A DNA stretch of 16,217 nucleotides from Oscillospiraceae bacterium. Lineage in GTDB: Bacteria; Bacillota; Clostridia; Oscillospirales; UBA644. Positions within the stretch are counted from its first letter, which is position 1; every line of letters starts with the position of its first letter. This document shows, one piece after another, positions 5,863-12,943 of this stretch. The DNA is taken from NCBI GenBank assembly GCA_015067385.1, contig SVMP01000032.1:1-16217 (forward strand). The letters are read 5' to 3'. A program made the position numbers and the translations under genes. Under the pieces are notes generated by a model. The model was not told where the DNA came from. It saw only the letters and a program-made list of their open reading frames with translations, and searched no databases.

Positions 5863-7764
5863 TTATTTTTTAACGATCGATCTTTTTCTGATCTTTTTTA
5901 CCGTTAATACGATTACAAGAACAATGACCGCAATTATGACAGCAAAAACCGCAAGAACAACGACCGTGAAAATGTTTGCGTTCCTTAAAAGATCAATGGG
6001 GTTAAGACTGCTGTAAACAACCTTTCGTCCATCTGTGTCCGCATATCTGCCGTTCATTTCTCCGCCCATGGCTTGAAGATACGAAGCTATCGCATACCAT
6101 TCTTTGACAGGATTTCCGTCTTTGTCGTGTACAACATAATTTACAAGCTCGTCTGCCGTGAGAGGATTACCGTTTTTGTCTCTCGGAGTAATAGCGATAA
6201 GACCCATAGATGTTTCTTCAACAGATCCGAGCATTTGACCTGCGTACATACCCGTAACGATACAATAGAGCTTTTCATTGTCTATTTTTTCAAGCGTTCC
6301 GTCATTTCGGCGAAGCATTGCATAATCAACTTTGTTGAAGATCATTCTGTTTGTGTTGAACGAATATTCAACGCCCGAAAAGTAAAGCTGAGCCGCATTC
6401 ATAAGAGGCTGAACGGAAGCATCGACCTCAAGTGCATTCTTCAGATCTTTACCCGTTACATAAACAGCGATCAGCTCGCCTTCTGTTCCGACACCGAGTG
6501 AAGCCGCATTGAAAACATCGGATGTCGTTATATCTCCGGTAGGTAAACTCTCTCGTACAACGCCTGCGGCTGTGAGTGCAACGTCTACCGTTTCACCCGT
6601 TGTCTGCTCTACCGCCCATTTATAAGCATCCGAAAATATATTGCAGACAGGAGATTCGTGCTGCGTCGATTTTATCTGACCGACCGTTTCGAATTTAATG
6701 TCGTTTTTAACAAGAACCTCGTCAAAGGAAACTCCGTATTTTGAAAGATAATCGGTTTCTACCGTTGCTTTGAAATTTTCAACAAGAGCTTCAATATTTT
6801 CGTCTTCAGGGGTGTTTTCGTCTATTGGGATAAGTTCATAACCGTCAAGAACGCATCTTCCGTCGCTTGTATAGTCAAGTTCTGCAACACCGAGATATTT
6901 TCCGTATTCAGCGGCTGAAACGATGTACGTATTATTGACCTCAATAGCTTCTTTCAAGGATGTATGTGTGTGTCCCGAAACGATAAGATGAATACCGTTT
7001 GTGTTCATCGCAATTTCGTAGTCTTCGCCCTTACGGTTGCTTGTTCCTCCGTGGGAAAGACATATAACAACGGGTTCTGTTCCGTATTTTTCGATACATT
7101 CCGCCCGTGCCGCATCAACGGTATTTTGTGCTGTTTCGGAAGGATCAAAAAATTTCATTCCCGAATTGGGCGCACAGTCATCTGCATCAAATCCGAAAAT
7201 TCCGAATATCGCAAAATAAACTCCGCCTCGTTCGATAATAACATAATCTTTAACACCGTAATTTTCAAATGCTTCGTTTATCTTTTCGTTATAGCCTTCT
7301 TCGTTTTTCTGCGGTGGCAGATAGTTTGCTTCAACAATGTACGGAACACGTTCTCCGCAGTTTGCCGCAGTATTCAACATCGAGGCAAGTCCTTCCGGAA
7401 GATAGTCGTACTCATGGTTGCCGAATGTTGTTGCATCGTATCCCATAGCACCCATCATGCGAAGTTCGATCGCACTTGTTGTATATGCTGTCTGAAAAAG
7501 GCTTCCCATTGAGAAGTCGCCGGCATCAACAAGAATTGCGTCGGGATGCTTCTGTTTCTGTTCGTTGATAGCGTACATGAGCCTTGCATATCCTCCGTAT
7601 TCACCGCCGTCTTCCGATCGGGAGGGGAGAAGATGCGAATGCAGATCGTGCGTGAAAAGAACCGTAACATCCGTCGGTTCTTCCGCTGAATATGTTCCCA
7701 CAAACAGTGTGAAAACAAAGATCAGCGTCAAAGAAATAGTTGCGATCTTTTTGAAAAGATTCAT
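5863..7764 (-). CDS. Secreted, membrane-anchored 5'-nucleotidase/metallophosphoesterase
   Basis: A 633-residue two-domain 5'-nucleotidase-like enzyme (UshA/YfkN family) that probably removes phosphate from nucleotides or related esters outside the cell. Residues 1-27 form a signal peptide (MNLFKK, then a hydrophobic run to about TYSA). The dinuclear metal site is complete: FTHDLHSH (Asp40, His42), DAGDFS (Asp83), FGNHEYD (Asn116, His117), SHGGTS (His238) and SGHTHT (His265, His267). The 5'-nucleotidase C-terminal substrate domain fills about 350-570. A hydrophobic segment (about 598-622) followed by KKIRKRSIVKK then anchors the C-terminus with the catalytic part outside; there is no LPXTG. 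The ribosome-binding site is weak (AGAGAG), but a good promoter lies just upstream. Exact substrate unknown. Confidence 0.92.
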   Translation of the reverse strand: MNLFKKIATISLTLIFVFTLFVGTYSAEEPTDVTVLFTHDLHSHLLPSRSEDGGEYGGYARLMYAINEQKQKHPDAILVDAGDFSMGSLFQTAYTTSAIELRMMGAMGYDATTFGNHEYDYLPEGLASMLNTAANCGERVPYIVEANYLPPQKNEEGYNEKINEAFENYGVKDYVIIERGGVYFAIFGIFGFDADDCAPNSGMKFFDPSETAQNTVDAARAECIEKYGTEPVVICLSHGGTSNRKGEDYEIAMNTNGIHLIVSGHTHTSLKEAIEVNNTYIVSAAEYGKYLGVAELDYTSDGRCVLDGYELIPIDENTPEDENIEALVENFKATVETDYLSKYGVSFDEVLVKNDIKFETVGQIKSTQHESPVCNIFSDAYKWAVEQTTGETVDVALTAAGVVRESLPTGDITTSDVFNAASLGVGTEGELIAVYVTGKDLKNALEVDASVQPLMNAAQLYFSGVEYSFNTNRMIFNKVDYAMLRRNDGTLEKIDNEKLYCIVTGMYAGQMLGSVEETSMGLIAITPRDKNGNPLTADELVNYVVHDKDGNPVKEWYAIASYLQAMGGEMNGRYADTDGRKVVYSSLNPIDLLRNANIFTVVVLAVFAVIIAVIVLVIVLTVKKIRKRSIVKK

Positions 7765-7792
7765 TTTTTTGAGCTCTCTTTCGTTTTTTTAC

Positions 7793-7821
7793 ATTATATC
7801 ATACCGTTTCAATAATTTCAA
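7793..7821 (-). promoter_or_regulatory. Promoter of the 5'-nucleotidase gene
   Basis: On the minus strand TTGAAA (7821-7816), a 17-bp spacer and TATAAT (7798-7793) preceded by TGA. The start falls near 7786, giving a leader of about 22 nt. The promoter begins only 12 bp after the T-tract of the terminator at 7833-7866, so this gene is insulated from the upstream GNAT. Confidence 0.85.
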
Positions 7822-7832
7822 TACCGATATGC

Positions 7833-7866
7833 AAAAAAATACCGCCGAGAAAATTCTCTCGGCGGT
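7833..7866 (-). terminator. Terminator of the GNAT gene at 7874-8527
   Basis: On the minus strand a perfect 10-bp GC-rich stem (7866-7857 with 7850-7841, ACCGCCGAGA and its complement) with a 6-nt loop is followed by ATTTTTTTGC. It starts 8 nt after the stop codon of the GNAT gene. Confidence 0.93.
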
Positions 7867-7873
7867 CTGTCGT

Positions 7874-8527
7874 TTATCTTACAACAGAAGAATGACTGTA
7901 GATATAGAATTCTTCCTGGCTCGGCATCCACTTCTTTTCCTTGGGTGGAAAAGTCGAATCAAATGCCTCAACTGCGGCGAAGTCCTCACAGCAATCGGCA
8001 GCAGAAGAAGGGATATATCGCCACTTTTTGCCGTCAAGAGCGTTCGGGACAAGCTCGCAAACAAGAAGCGCCGTCGGGAAGTTGCCGTCAAAAACAAAGC
8101 TTACATTTTTCTTTTTGCAGCTCACAAATCCACGGCTGACATAGTTGCCCGGATTTCCGAAATTGATGTTCACGTCGTAGCCCATCTTCCTTGCAACCTC
8201 AAAGGAATGCTCTATGAGCAGTTTTCCAAGCTTCTGCCTTTGATATTTCGGTGCAACGCAAAGCGGTCCGAAAGAAAGTATCTCCTTGCGGTTTCCTTCC
8301 TCGTCCTCAAGCCATGCTTTCGTGTACATGATATTCCCCACGATCTCGACGTCTTTTTCAAGCACAAAAGCAAGTTCGGGTATAAAATCGGGGTGATTTC
8401 GCATCATGTGAACAAAATAATGCTCGTCCGCACCGGGTTTGTAGACGTTCCAGAACGCCTCGCGGGTCAGTTCTTCTACTGCTCTGTAGTCTTTTTCTGT
8501 CTCTAAACGTATCGTCAAATTTTCCAT
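7874..8527 (-). CDS. GNAT family N-acetyltransferase (YhbS-like)
   Basis: A 217-residue GNAT protein resembling the YhbS/COG3153 group. The first strand is LTIRLETEKDYRAVEELTREAF (4-25). Motif A is LCVAPKYQRQKLGKLLIEHSF (89-109), with Q-R-Q-K-L-G-K as the acetyl-CoA pyrophosphate loop. NFGNPGNYVSRGF (122-134) is the typical late block of this group (a Y-x-x-x-G-F segment). The C-terminal 60 residues extend beyond the core fold, as in YhbS-like members. The acceptor is unknown. AAAGGA lies 7 nt before the ATG, and a strong terminator closes the gene. A hairpin-rich leader of up to 200 nt precedes it, without a clear promoter, so regulation may lie in the RNA or transcription may enter from the ABC operon. 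Confidence 0.88.
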   Translation of the reverse strand: MENLTIRLETEKDYRAVEELTREAFWNVYKPGADEHYFVHMMRNHPDFIPELAFVLEKDVEIVGNIMYTKAWLEDEEGNRKEILSFGPLCVAPKYQRQKLGKLLIEHSFEVARKMGYDVNINFGNPGNYVSRGFVSCKKKNVSFVFDGNFPTALLVCELVPNALDGKKWRYIPSSAADCCEDFAAVEAFDSTFPPKEKKWMPSQEEFYIYSHSSVVR

Positions 8528-8743
8528 TTTTAAATCCTTTCATAATCAAGCGGAGCGAATCGGTAAGCTCGCTTGTCAGTGAGTGAGTATAAATCGTTGA
8601 CGCTCAAAATACGAGAGGATTGCGAGATGTATTTGCAAACCTCCCGTTTACAATACAATCTCCAAGGTGTTGTTTCTTTTCAAACAGCAGTCTCCTTAAT
8701 TTTAGTTAAGTTTTATTTATTATCACACAGCTTAACGATTATG
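8528..8743. other. Non-coding gap with three successive hairpins
   Basis: Between the end of the ABC operon and the GNAT start. Three stems are seen: 8548-8574 (AAGCG-AGC with GCT-CGCTT, one bulge); 8624-8662 (about 16 bp with two bulges around CTCCC); and 8664-8697 (AAGG/CCTT closing an 8-bp stem with one weak pair). Wobble pairs favour the minus strand in the second stem and the plus strand in the third, so orientation is unclear. No poly-T tract follows any of them, so they are not ordinary terminators. No known riboswitch or T-box is recognised. Confidence 0.5.
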
Positions 8744-10534
8744 TTAATTAAACTGTGAATGATAAAGCGAGTGATAAAAGCCGCCAAGCTTTATGAGCTC
8801 TTCATGGTTGCCTTGTTCTATTATTGTACCGTCTTTAACGACCAGAATGGTGTCCGCATTCTGAATTGTCGAAAGTCTGTGCGCTATGATAAAGCATGTT
8901 TTGTTTTCCATAAGCGCCGTCATAGCGTTTTGTATCTGTATTTCCGTACGAGAGTCAACGTTTGATGTCGCTTCGTCAAGAATAAGTATCGGAGCGTTTG
9001 AGAGGAACGCACGAGCTATTGTTATAAGCTGCTTTTGTCCTTTTGAGATATTTACACCGTCGTCTGAAAGAATGGTGTTATATCCGTCGGGCAGGCTTCT
9101 TATATACGAGTCGATCTTTGCAGACCTTGCTGCTTCGTATACTTCTTCGGGTGTTGCGTCTTCTCTTCCGTAAACAATGTTATCGTATATCGTTCCGCAG
9201 AAAAGCCATGTATCCTGAAGTACCATGTTGAACGCGAGACGAAGATCCGAACGCTTGATGTTAACGGACGGTATTCCGTCTATGAGTATTTCGCCGCCCT
9301 GATAATCGTAGAATCGCATCAGCAAATTGATTATCGTTGTCTTGCCTGCGCCCGTAGGTCCGACGATAGCCACGGTTTGTCCTTTTTTTGCGTTTACGGA
9401 GACATTCTTAAGGATCACTTTGTCTTCCGTATATCCGAAGGTTACGTTTTTAATATCAACATCGCCTTCAACGTTTTTCAGTTCTTTCGCATCAACGTCG
9501 TCAGCTTTTTCGGGTTCTTCGTCAAGAATTGCAAAAACACGTTCCGCTGCCGAGAAAGCCGACTGTATTTCGTGGAGAATGTTCGAAAATTCGTTTATGG
9601 GTCCTGCAAATTTTCTTGAATACTGAACAAACTGCGCAACGCCGCCGAGTGTTATGAAAAAGACAGATGTTGCAAGTACGGTCTCGTTCTGTGAATACAT
9701 ATACAGTATACCGCCCATAATGGCAACAAGGGTTATGGAAATATTGTTGATGAGGTTTATTGTCGGGAAAAGCAATGCGCTGTTGTATTCTGCGTTGTAC
9801 ATTGCATCCATAGCCTCATCGTTTATTTTGTTGAAACGTGATGAGATGACGTTTTCCATTCCGTATGCGGAAATTGTTCGTGAACCAGTAAGCATTTCTT
9901 CCGCAAAACCGTTCAGTTCGCCGTATTTTTTCGATCTTTTACTGAAAAGGGGACGTACTATCTTTGAACGGTAACGAGTAAAAAGTATTGATACAGGTAC
10001 AGTCAACACGAAAATAATTATCATCGGCTTTGAAATTTGCCACATAAAGATAAGCGAGCCGACAACAGTATAAATACTTGTTAATATCTGAACGAAGTCG
10101 TGTGAAAGTGATGCGTTTATTGTATCGATATCATAAGAGAGATGGCTGATAATATCGCCGGTCGCATGGGTGTCAAAATAGTTGACGGGAAGCGTCGTGA
10201 GCTTTTCGAATACCTGTCTTCTCATTTTATATATGATTCGCTGGCTCAACTGGATCATAACTACTGACAGAACATATGACAGCATCGCAGAAATTACGTA
10301 GCATAAAAGCATATATGTGATGTTTTCCAAAACCGCAGGGAAATCCACACCGCTTTCAAATTCGATCGCATCTATGGCGGCACCCGAATATTTCGGACCC
10401 AAAAGAGAAAGTTGGTTCGAACCGAGTGTCAGAAGAAGCGCAACGATAAATAACGGCCATTGCTGTAAAACGTATTTACTTAATCTTAAAAATATGCCTT
10501 TTCTGTTTCTCGGCTTGATTTTTTTATCAGTCAA
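8744..10534 (-). CDS. ABC exporter half-transporter, catalytic-site subunit
   Basis: Half-size exporter: a six-helix membrane domain (about residues 20-330), then an ATPase domain. Numbered from the alternative GTG at 10543, Walker A is GPTGAGKT (395-402), the signature is ISKGQ (499-503) instead of LSGGQ, Walker B is ILILDE with catalytic Glu524, and the switch His555 is in IIAHR. It therefore supplies an intact Walker B/switch site but a degenerate signature, complementary to its partner encoded just upstream. Together they should form a heterodimeric multidrug-type exporter like BmrCD or LmrCD. Start choice: GGAGG (10547-10543) is 8 nt from the TTG at 10534 but abuts the GTG at 10543, so TTG is preferred. 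The coding ends overlap by 8 bp (TTGACTGA), implying coupled translation. Confidence 0.93.
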   Translation of the reverse strand: MTDKKIKPRNRKGIFLRLSKYVLQQWPLFIVALLLTLGSNQLSLLGPKYSGAAIDAIEFESGVDFPAVLENITYMLLCYVISAMLSYVLSVVMIQLSQRIIYKMRRQVFEKLTTLPVNYFDTHATGDIISHLSYDIDTINASLSHDFVQILTSIYTVVGSLIFMWQISKPMIIIFVLTVPVSILFTRYRSKIVRPLFSKRSKKYGELNGFAEEMLTGSRTISAYGMENVISSRFNKINDEAMDAMYNAEYNSALLFPTINLINNISITLVAIMGGILYMYSQNETVLATSVFFITLGGVAQFVQYSRKFAGPINEFSNILHEIQSAFSAAERVFAILDEEPEKADDVDAKELKNVEGDVDIKNVTFGYTEDKVILKNVSVNAKKGQTVAIVGPTGAGKTTIINLLMRFYDYQGGEILIDGIPSVNIKRSDLRLAFNMVLQDTWLFCGTIYDNIVYGREDATPEEVYEAARSAKIDSYIRSLPDGYNTILSDDGVNISKGQKQLITIARAFLSNAPILILDEATSNVDSRTEIQIQNAMTALMENKTCFIIAHRLSTIQNADTILVVKDGTIIEQGNHEELIKLGGFYHSLYHSQFN

Positions 10535-12245
10535 GGAAAGCACCTCCCATCTGAGAATCGCTTATTTCTTTGTATTCGGAACAGGTCTGCATAAGGTCCT
10601 CATGCTTGCCGCATCCGATTATCTCTCCGTCTTCAATTACCAATATAAGATCGCAATTTTTAACGGAACTTACTCTTTGCGCCACCGTTATAACCGTGGA
10701 TTCGGGAAGAGATGTTGCAAGAGCCTGTCTGAGATTTGCATCTGTTTTATAGTCAAGCGCCGAAGATGAGTCGTCAAGAATGAGTATTTCAGGATGTCCC
10801 GCTATTGCTCGTGCGATGAGAACACGTTGACGCTGACCGCCCGAAAGGTTTGTACCACCCGCAGAGATCTCGCGTTCATAGCCTTCCGTGAAGGACGTTA
10901 TAAAGTCGTGAGCCTGTGTTATTTTTGCGGCATTGACGATCTCTTCTTTCGTTATATCTCGTCCGAAACGAATATTTTCTTCAATTGAATCTGCGTAAAG
11001 AAAATCGTTTTGAAAAACAACGCCGAACATTTTTGTCAGTTCTTCGGGTCTGTATGAACGTACATCCTTGCCGTTAATACGAATGATTCCCGAATCAACA
11101 TCGTAAAAACGCATCAGGAGACGCAACAGCGTCGATTTGCCGCTGCCTGTAGCGCCTATAATACCGAGCGTCTCGCCCTTTCTCAGTGAAAACGAAATAT
11201 CTTTTACATTGTTTGTTTTGCCAAGATAGGAAAAAGATACGTTTTCAAACGAAATATGAACAGACGGGTCTCCTTTTCCGTCATCTTCGCATAACTGAAG
11301 CTCGTTGACCTCTTCCATGACCTGTGAAATACGTTTTGCGGATGCCGCACATTTAGTGTACATAACAAACATCCTCGAAAGCGACATCATTGCCATGGAG
11401 ATGAGTGTGAAGTACTGCATAAAGGCTATGACAGTTGTCGCGGAAGATTGATTTGTAGAAACAAAATAAGCGCTTACTGCAATTACGGCAACTATACCTG
11501 AGTTCATGAGCAATGTCATAACAGGATTTACAATACCCATAATTATACCTGCTTTTGACTCGCTTTTTTTGAGAGAAAGATTTGCTTTATCGTAACGCGC
11601 ATTTTCATAATCAACTTTTGAAAGCGCTTTTATTACACGGATTCCCTGTGCGTCCTCTCTGACAACTCTTACCATGCTGTCCACAGACTGCTGAACCTTG
11701 GAGTAGAGGGGAACACCCATGCGTGAAATACTGTAAACAACAAAAAATATGATCGGCAGGGTAGCTATCATAACGAGCGCCAGTTTACTGTCCATGACCA
11801 ATGTTATGATCGTTCCGCCGAGCAGGAGAATAGGAGCTCTGATTCCCATTCGCTGCATCATTCCTATAAAGTTCTGAACATTGTATGTATCCGATGTTAT
11901 TCGCGATTCAAGGGACGGGATAGTAAATCTGTCGGTGCTTCTTGCGGAAAGGCTGAGCGTTTTGAAAAACAGATTTTTTCGCATCTGAGTTGCGAATGTC
12001 ATCGTTGTTTTTGCCGCCATTCTGTTCGCAATTATATTTCCGAGACACGCAATGACCGCACATACCGCCATGAGCGCACCGAAAAACAATATCTGCTTTA
12101 CATCGTTTGTTTCTATTACGTTTTCGAGTATATAGCTTAACAGGAACGGAATTATCAGCTCCGCCAATGTTCCGATTATCTTAACCGTGATACCTGCCGT
12201 TATTCTGGCGGTCAGCGGTTTTAAATATGAAAAGACCCACTTCAT
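10527..12245 (-). CDS. ABC exporter half-transporter, degenerate-site subunit
   Basis: A 572-residue half-exporter: six membrane helices in about 15-300, then an ATPase domain. Walker A is GATGSGKS (364-371) and the signature is a canonical LSGGQ (467-471). Walker B is ILILDD, with Asp492 where the catalytic glutamate normally sits, and the switch histidine is replaced by Gln523 (VAQRV). These are the hallmark substitutions of the non-hydrolytic site in asymmetric heterodimeric exporters. The intact LSGGQ complements the partner's Glu524/His555 site. Likely role: drug or lipophile efflux driven by one hydrolytic site (inferred from family). The ATG overlaps the marR stop by ATGA, with AGGAGG just upstream, so repressor and pump are co-translated. 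Confidence 0.94.
   Translation of the reverse strand: MKWVFSYLKPLTARITAGITVKIIGTLAELIIPFLLSYILENVIETNDVKQILFFGALMAVCAVIACLGNIIANRMAAKTTMTFATQMRKNLFFKTLSLSARSTDRFTIPSLESRITSDTYNVQNFIGMMQRMGIRAPILLLGGTIITLVMDSKLALVMIATLPIIFFVVYSISRMGVPLYSKVQQSVDSMVRVVREDAQGIRVIKALSKVDYENARYDKANLSLKKSESKAGIIMGIVNPVMTLLMNSGIVAVIAVSAYFVSTNQSSATTVIAFMQYFTLISMAMMSLSRMFVMYTKCAASAKRISQVMEEVNELQLCEDDGKGDPSVHISFENVSFSYLGKTNNVKDISFSLRKGETLGIIGATGSGKSTLLRLLMRFYDVDSGIIRINGKDVRSYRPEELTKMFGVVFQNDFLYADSIEENIRFGRDITKEEIVNAAKITQAHDFITSFTEGYEREISAGGTNLSGGQRQRVLIARAIAGHPEILILDDSSSALDYKTDANLRQALATSLPESTVITVAQRVSSVKNCDLILVIEDGEIIGCGKHEDLMQTCSEYKEISDSQMGGAFLD
10534..10548 (-). promoter_or_regulatory. Ribosome-binding site deciding a TTG start for the second ABC subunit
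   Basis: On the minus strand GGGAGG (10548-10543) lies inside the last codons of the upstream ABC gene. The in-frame TTG at 10534-10532 is 8 nt downstream, ideal spacing. The longer reading from GTG (10543-10541) would use a start codon overlapping the Shine-Dalgarno itself and adds only three residues. Confidence 0.7.
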
Positions 12246-12682
12246 TTGTCTTCCTCCTGCTTCTTGATTATATCTCTTGCTTTTTCCTGCATTCGCATTA
12301 ACACCGAATCGAAGATCTCAAGCTCATCTTTCGGTATGTCTTCGGATAAAAGCTTTACCCATTCGATCGATGCGTCTTTTATTTCAGGCAGAATAGAAAG
12401 CATTTTTTCTGTCGGAAATACGGAAAATTGCCTTTTGTCGCTCAACAGAGGCTTTCTTGATATGTATCCTTTTTCCTCAAGATAATTCAGATTTCTCGCT
12501 ACCGTACTTTTATTAACGCACAATTCCTGCGCTATTTCTTCCTGTGAACGCCCCGGCTCACGGCATATTGCCAGCGCAAACGCATAATGACCGCTTTGCA
12601 GATCATCAGCCGATATTTTGCTGTGACGGTAAACAGCTTGCGAACGGCTGATATTATTCATCATTTTCATGAAATTCAGCAT
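12242..12682 (-). CDS. MarR-family transcriptional regulator
   Basis: A 146-residue winged-helix protein. SQEEIAQELCVNKSTVARNLNYLEEKGYI (about 46-74) is the helix-turn-helix with recognition helix, followed by the wing RKPLLSDKRQFSVFPT (76-91). The flanking helices 5-40 and 95-140 are the dimer interface. As first gene of an operon with two exporter subunits, it most likely represses its own promoter and is released by pump substrates, the usual MarR logic (inference). Symmetric GTTGC/GCAAC sites lie directly after its -10. The ATG at 12682 lacks a nearby Shine-Dalgarno; AAAGGA is 33 nt upstream across a hairpin. Later in-frame ATGs (12670, 12664, 12661) are no better supplied. Confidence 0.93.
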   Translation of the reverse strand: MLNFMKMMNNISRSQAVYRHSKISADDLQSGHYAFALAICREPGRSQEEIAQELCVNKSTVARNLNYLEEKGYISRKPLLSDKRQFSVFPTEKMLSILPEIKDASIEWVKLLSEDIPKDELEIFDSVLMRMQEKARDIIKKQEEDK

Positions 12683-12697
12683 TTTTATAAATTATGG

Positions 12698-12722
12698 CTT
12701 TCGTTTACGAAAGTATCCTTTC
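12698..12722 (-). promoter_or_regulatory. Three-arm GAAAG/CTTTC/GAAAG leader before marR
   Basis: On the minus strand GAAAG (12722-12718), GATA, then CTTTCGT (12713-12707), AA, ACGAAAG (12704-12698). The middle arm can pair upstream, hiding part of the AAAGGA Shine-Dalgarno (12721-12716), or downstream as a perfect 7-bp hairpin, leaving it free. The Shine-Dalgarno-to-ATG gap is 33 nt, against 34 nt in the same arrangement before eda. The 16-bp palindrome at 12698-12713 could instead be a DNA operator. Confidence 0.45.
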
Positions 12723-12771
12723 TTCAGAAGATCAAATCGGTTTTGCCCGGAAAACTCTGTCCGAACCTAAT

Positions 12772-12803
12772 AGTTGCGCACGCAACTGTTTCAAATGCAA
12801 CTA
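12772..12803 (-). promoter_or_regulatory. MarR operator candidate (GTTGC/GCAAC array)
   Basis: AGTTGCG (12772-12778) and CGCAACT (12781-12787) form a 16-bp palindrome with a CA centre. A further half-site, TGCAACT (12796-12802), abuts the -10 at 12803. The array covers the predicted start site, a typical repressor position. That MarR binds here is inferred from location and symmetry. Confidence 0.6.
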
Positions 12804-12831
12804 TTATAGCAGAAAATTTTATATAAGTCAA
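12803..12831 (-). promoter_or_regulatory. Promoter of the marR-ABC operon
   Basis: On the minus strand TTGACT (12831-12826), a 17-bp spacer, TATAAT (12808-12803). Start near 12796 gives a leader of about 114 nt before the marR ATG, which contains the three-arm element at 12722-12698. Confidence 0.85.
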
Positions 12832-12867
12832 CACTAAAATAAAAATTTTTTTCTTTATCGCAGGCTA

Positions 12868-12896
12868 TTGAAAAAAATGGAAAATAATGTTATAAT
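12868..12896 (+). promoter_or_regulatory. Promoter of the ECF S-component operon
   Basis: TTGAAA (12868-12873), 17-bp spacer, TATAAT (12891-12896) preceded by TGT (extended -10). The start near 12903 leaves only about 40 nt of leader, too short for the riboswitches that often control vitamin ECF transporters. Confidence 0.85.
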
Positions 12897-12943
12897 AATT
12901 ACATAAAAATACATTTACTTCTTTTGGAAACGGAAAATCCTGT

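Noticed and set aside
7565..8506. Long plus-strand open frame (313 codons) opposite the nucleotidase and GNAT genes
   Set aside because: Antisense to two well-supported genes and through a GC-rich terminator; its translation resembles no family.
8660..8700. Possible leader peptide (AAGGAG then TTG, 11 codons, minus strand) before the GNAT gene
   Set aside because: Start codon rare, peptide without a regulatory codon run, and no attenuator follows; too weak to annotate.
8573..8758. Plus-strand open frame of 61 codons in the gap before the ABC genes
   Set aside because: No ribosome-binding site, no recognisable family, and it runs through the hairpin cluster into the ABC 3' end.
12897..12943. 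Vitamin riboswitch before the ECF S component
   Set aside because: The leader is about 40 nt with no conserved aptamer-like structure.
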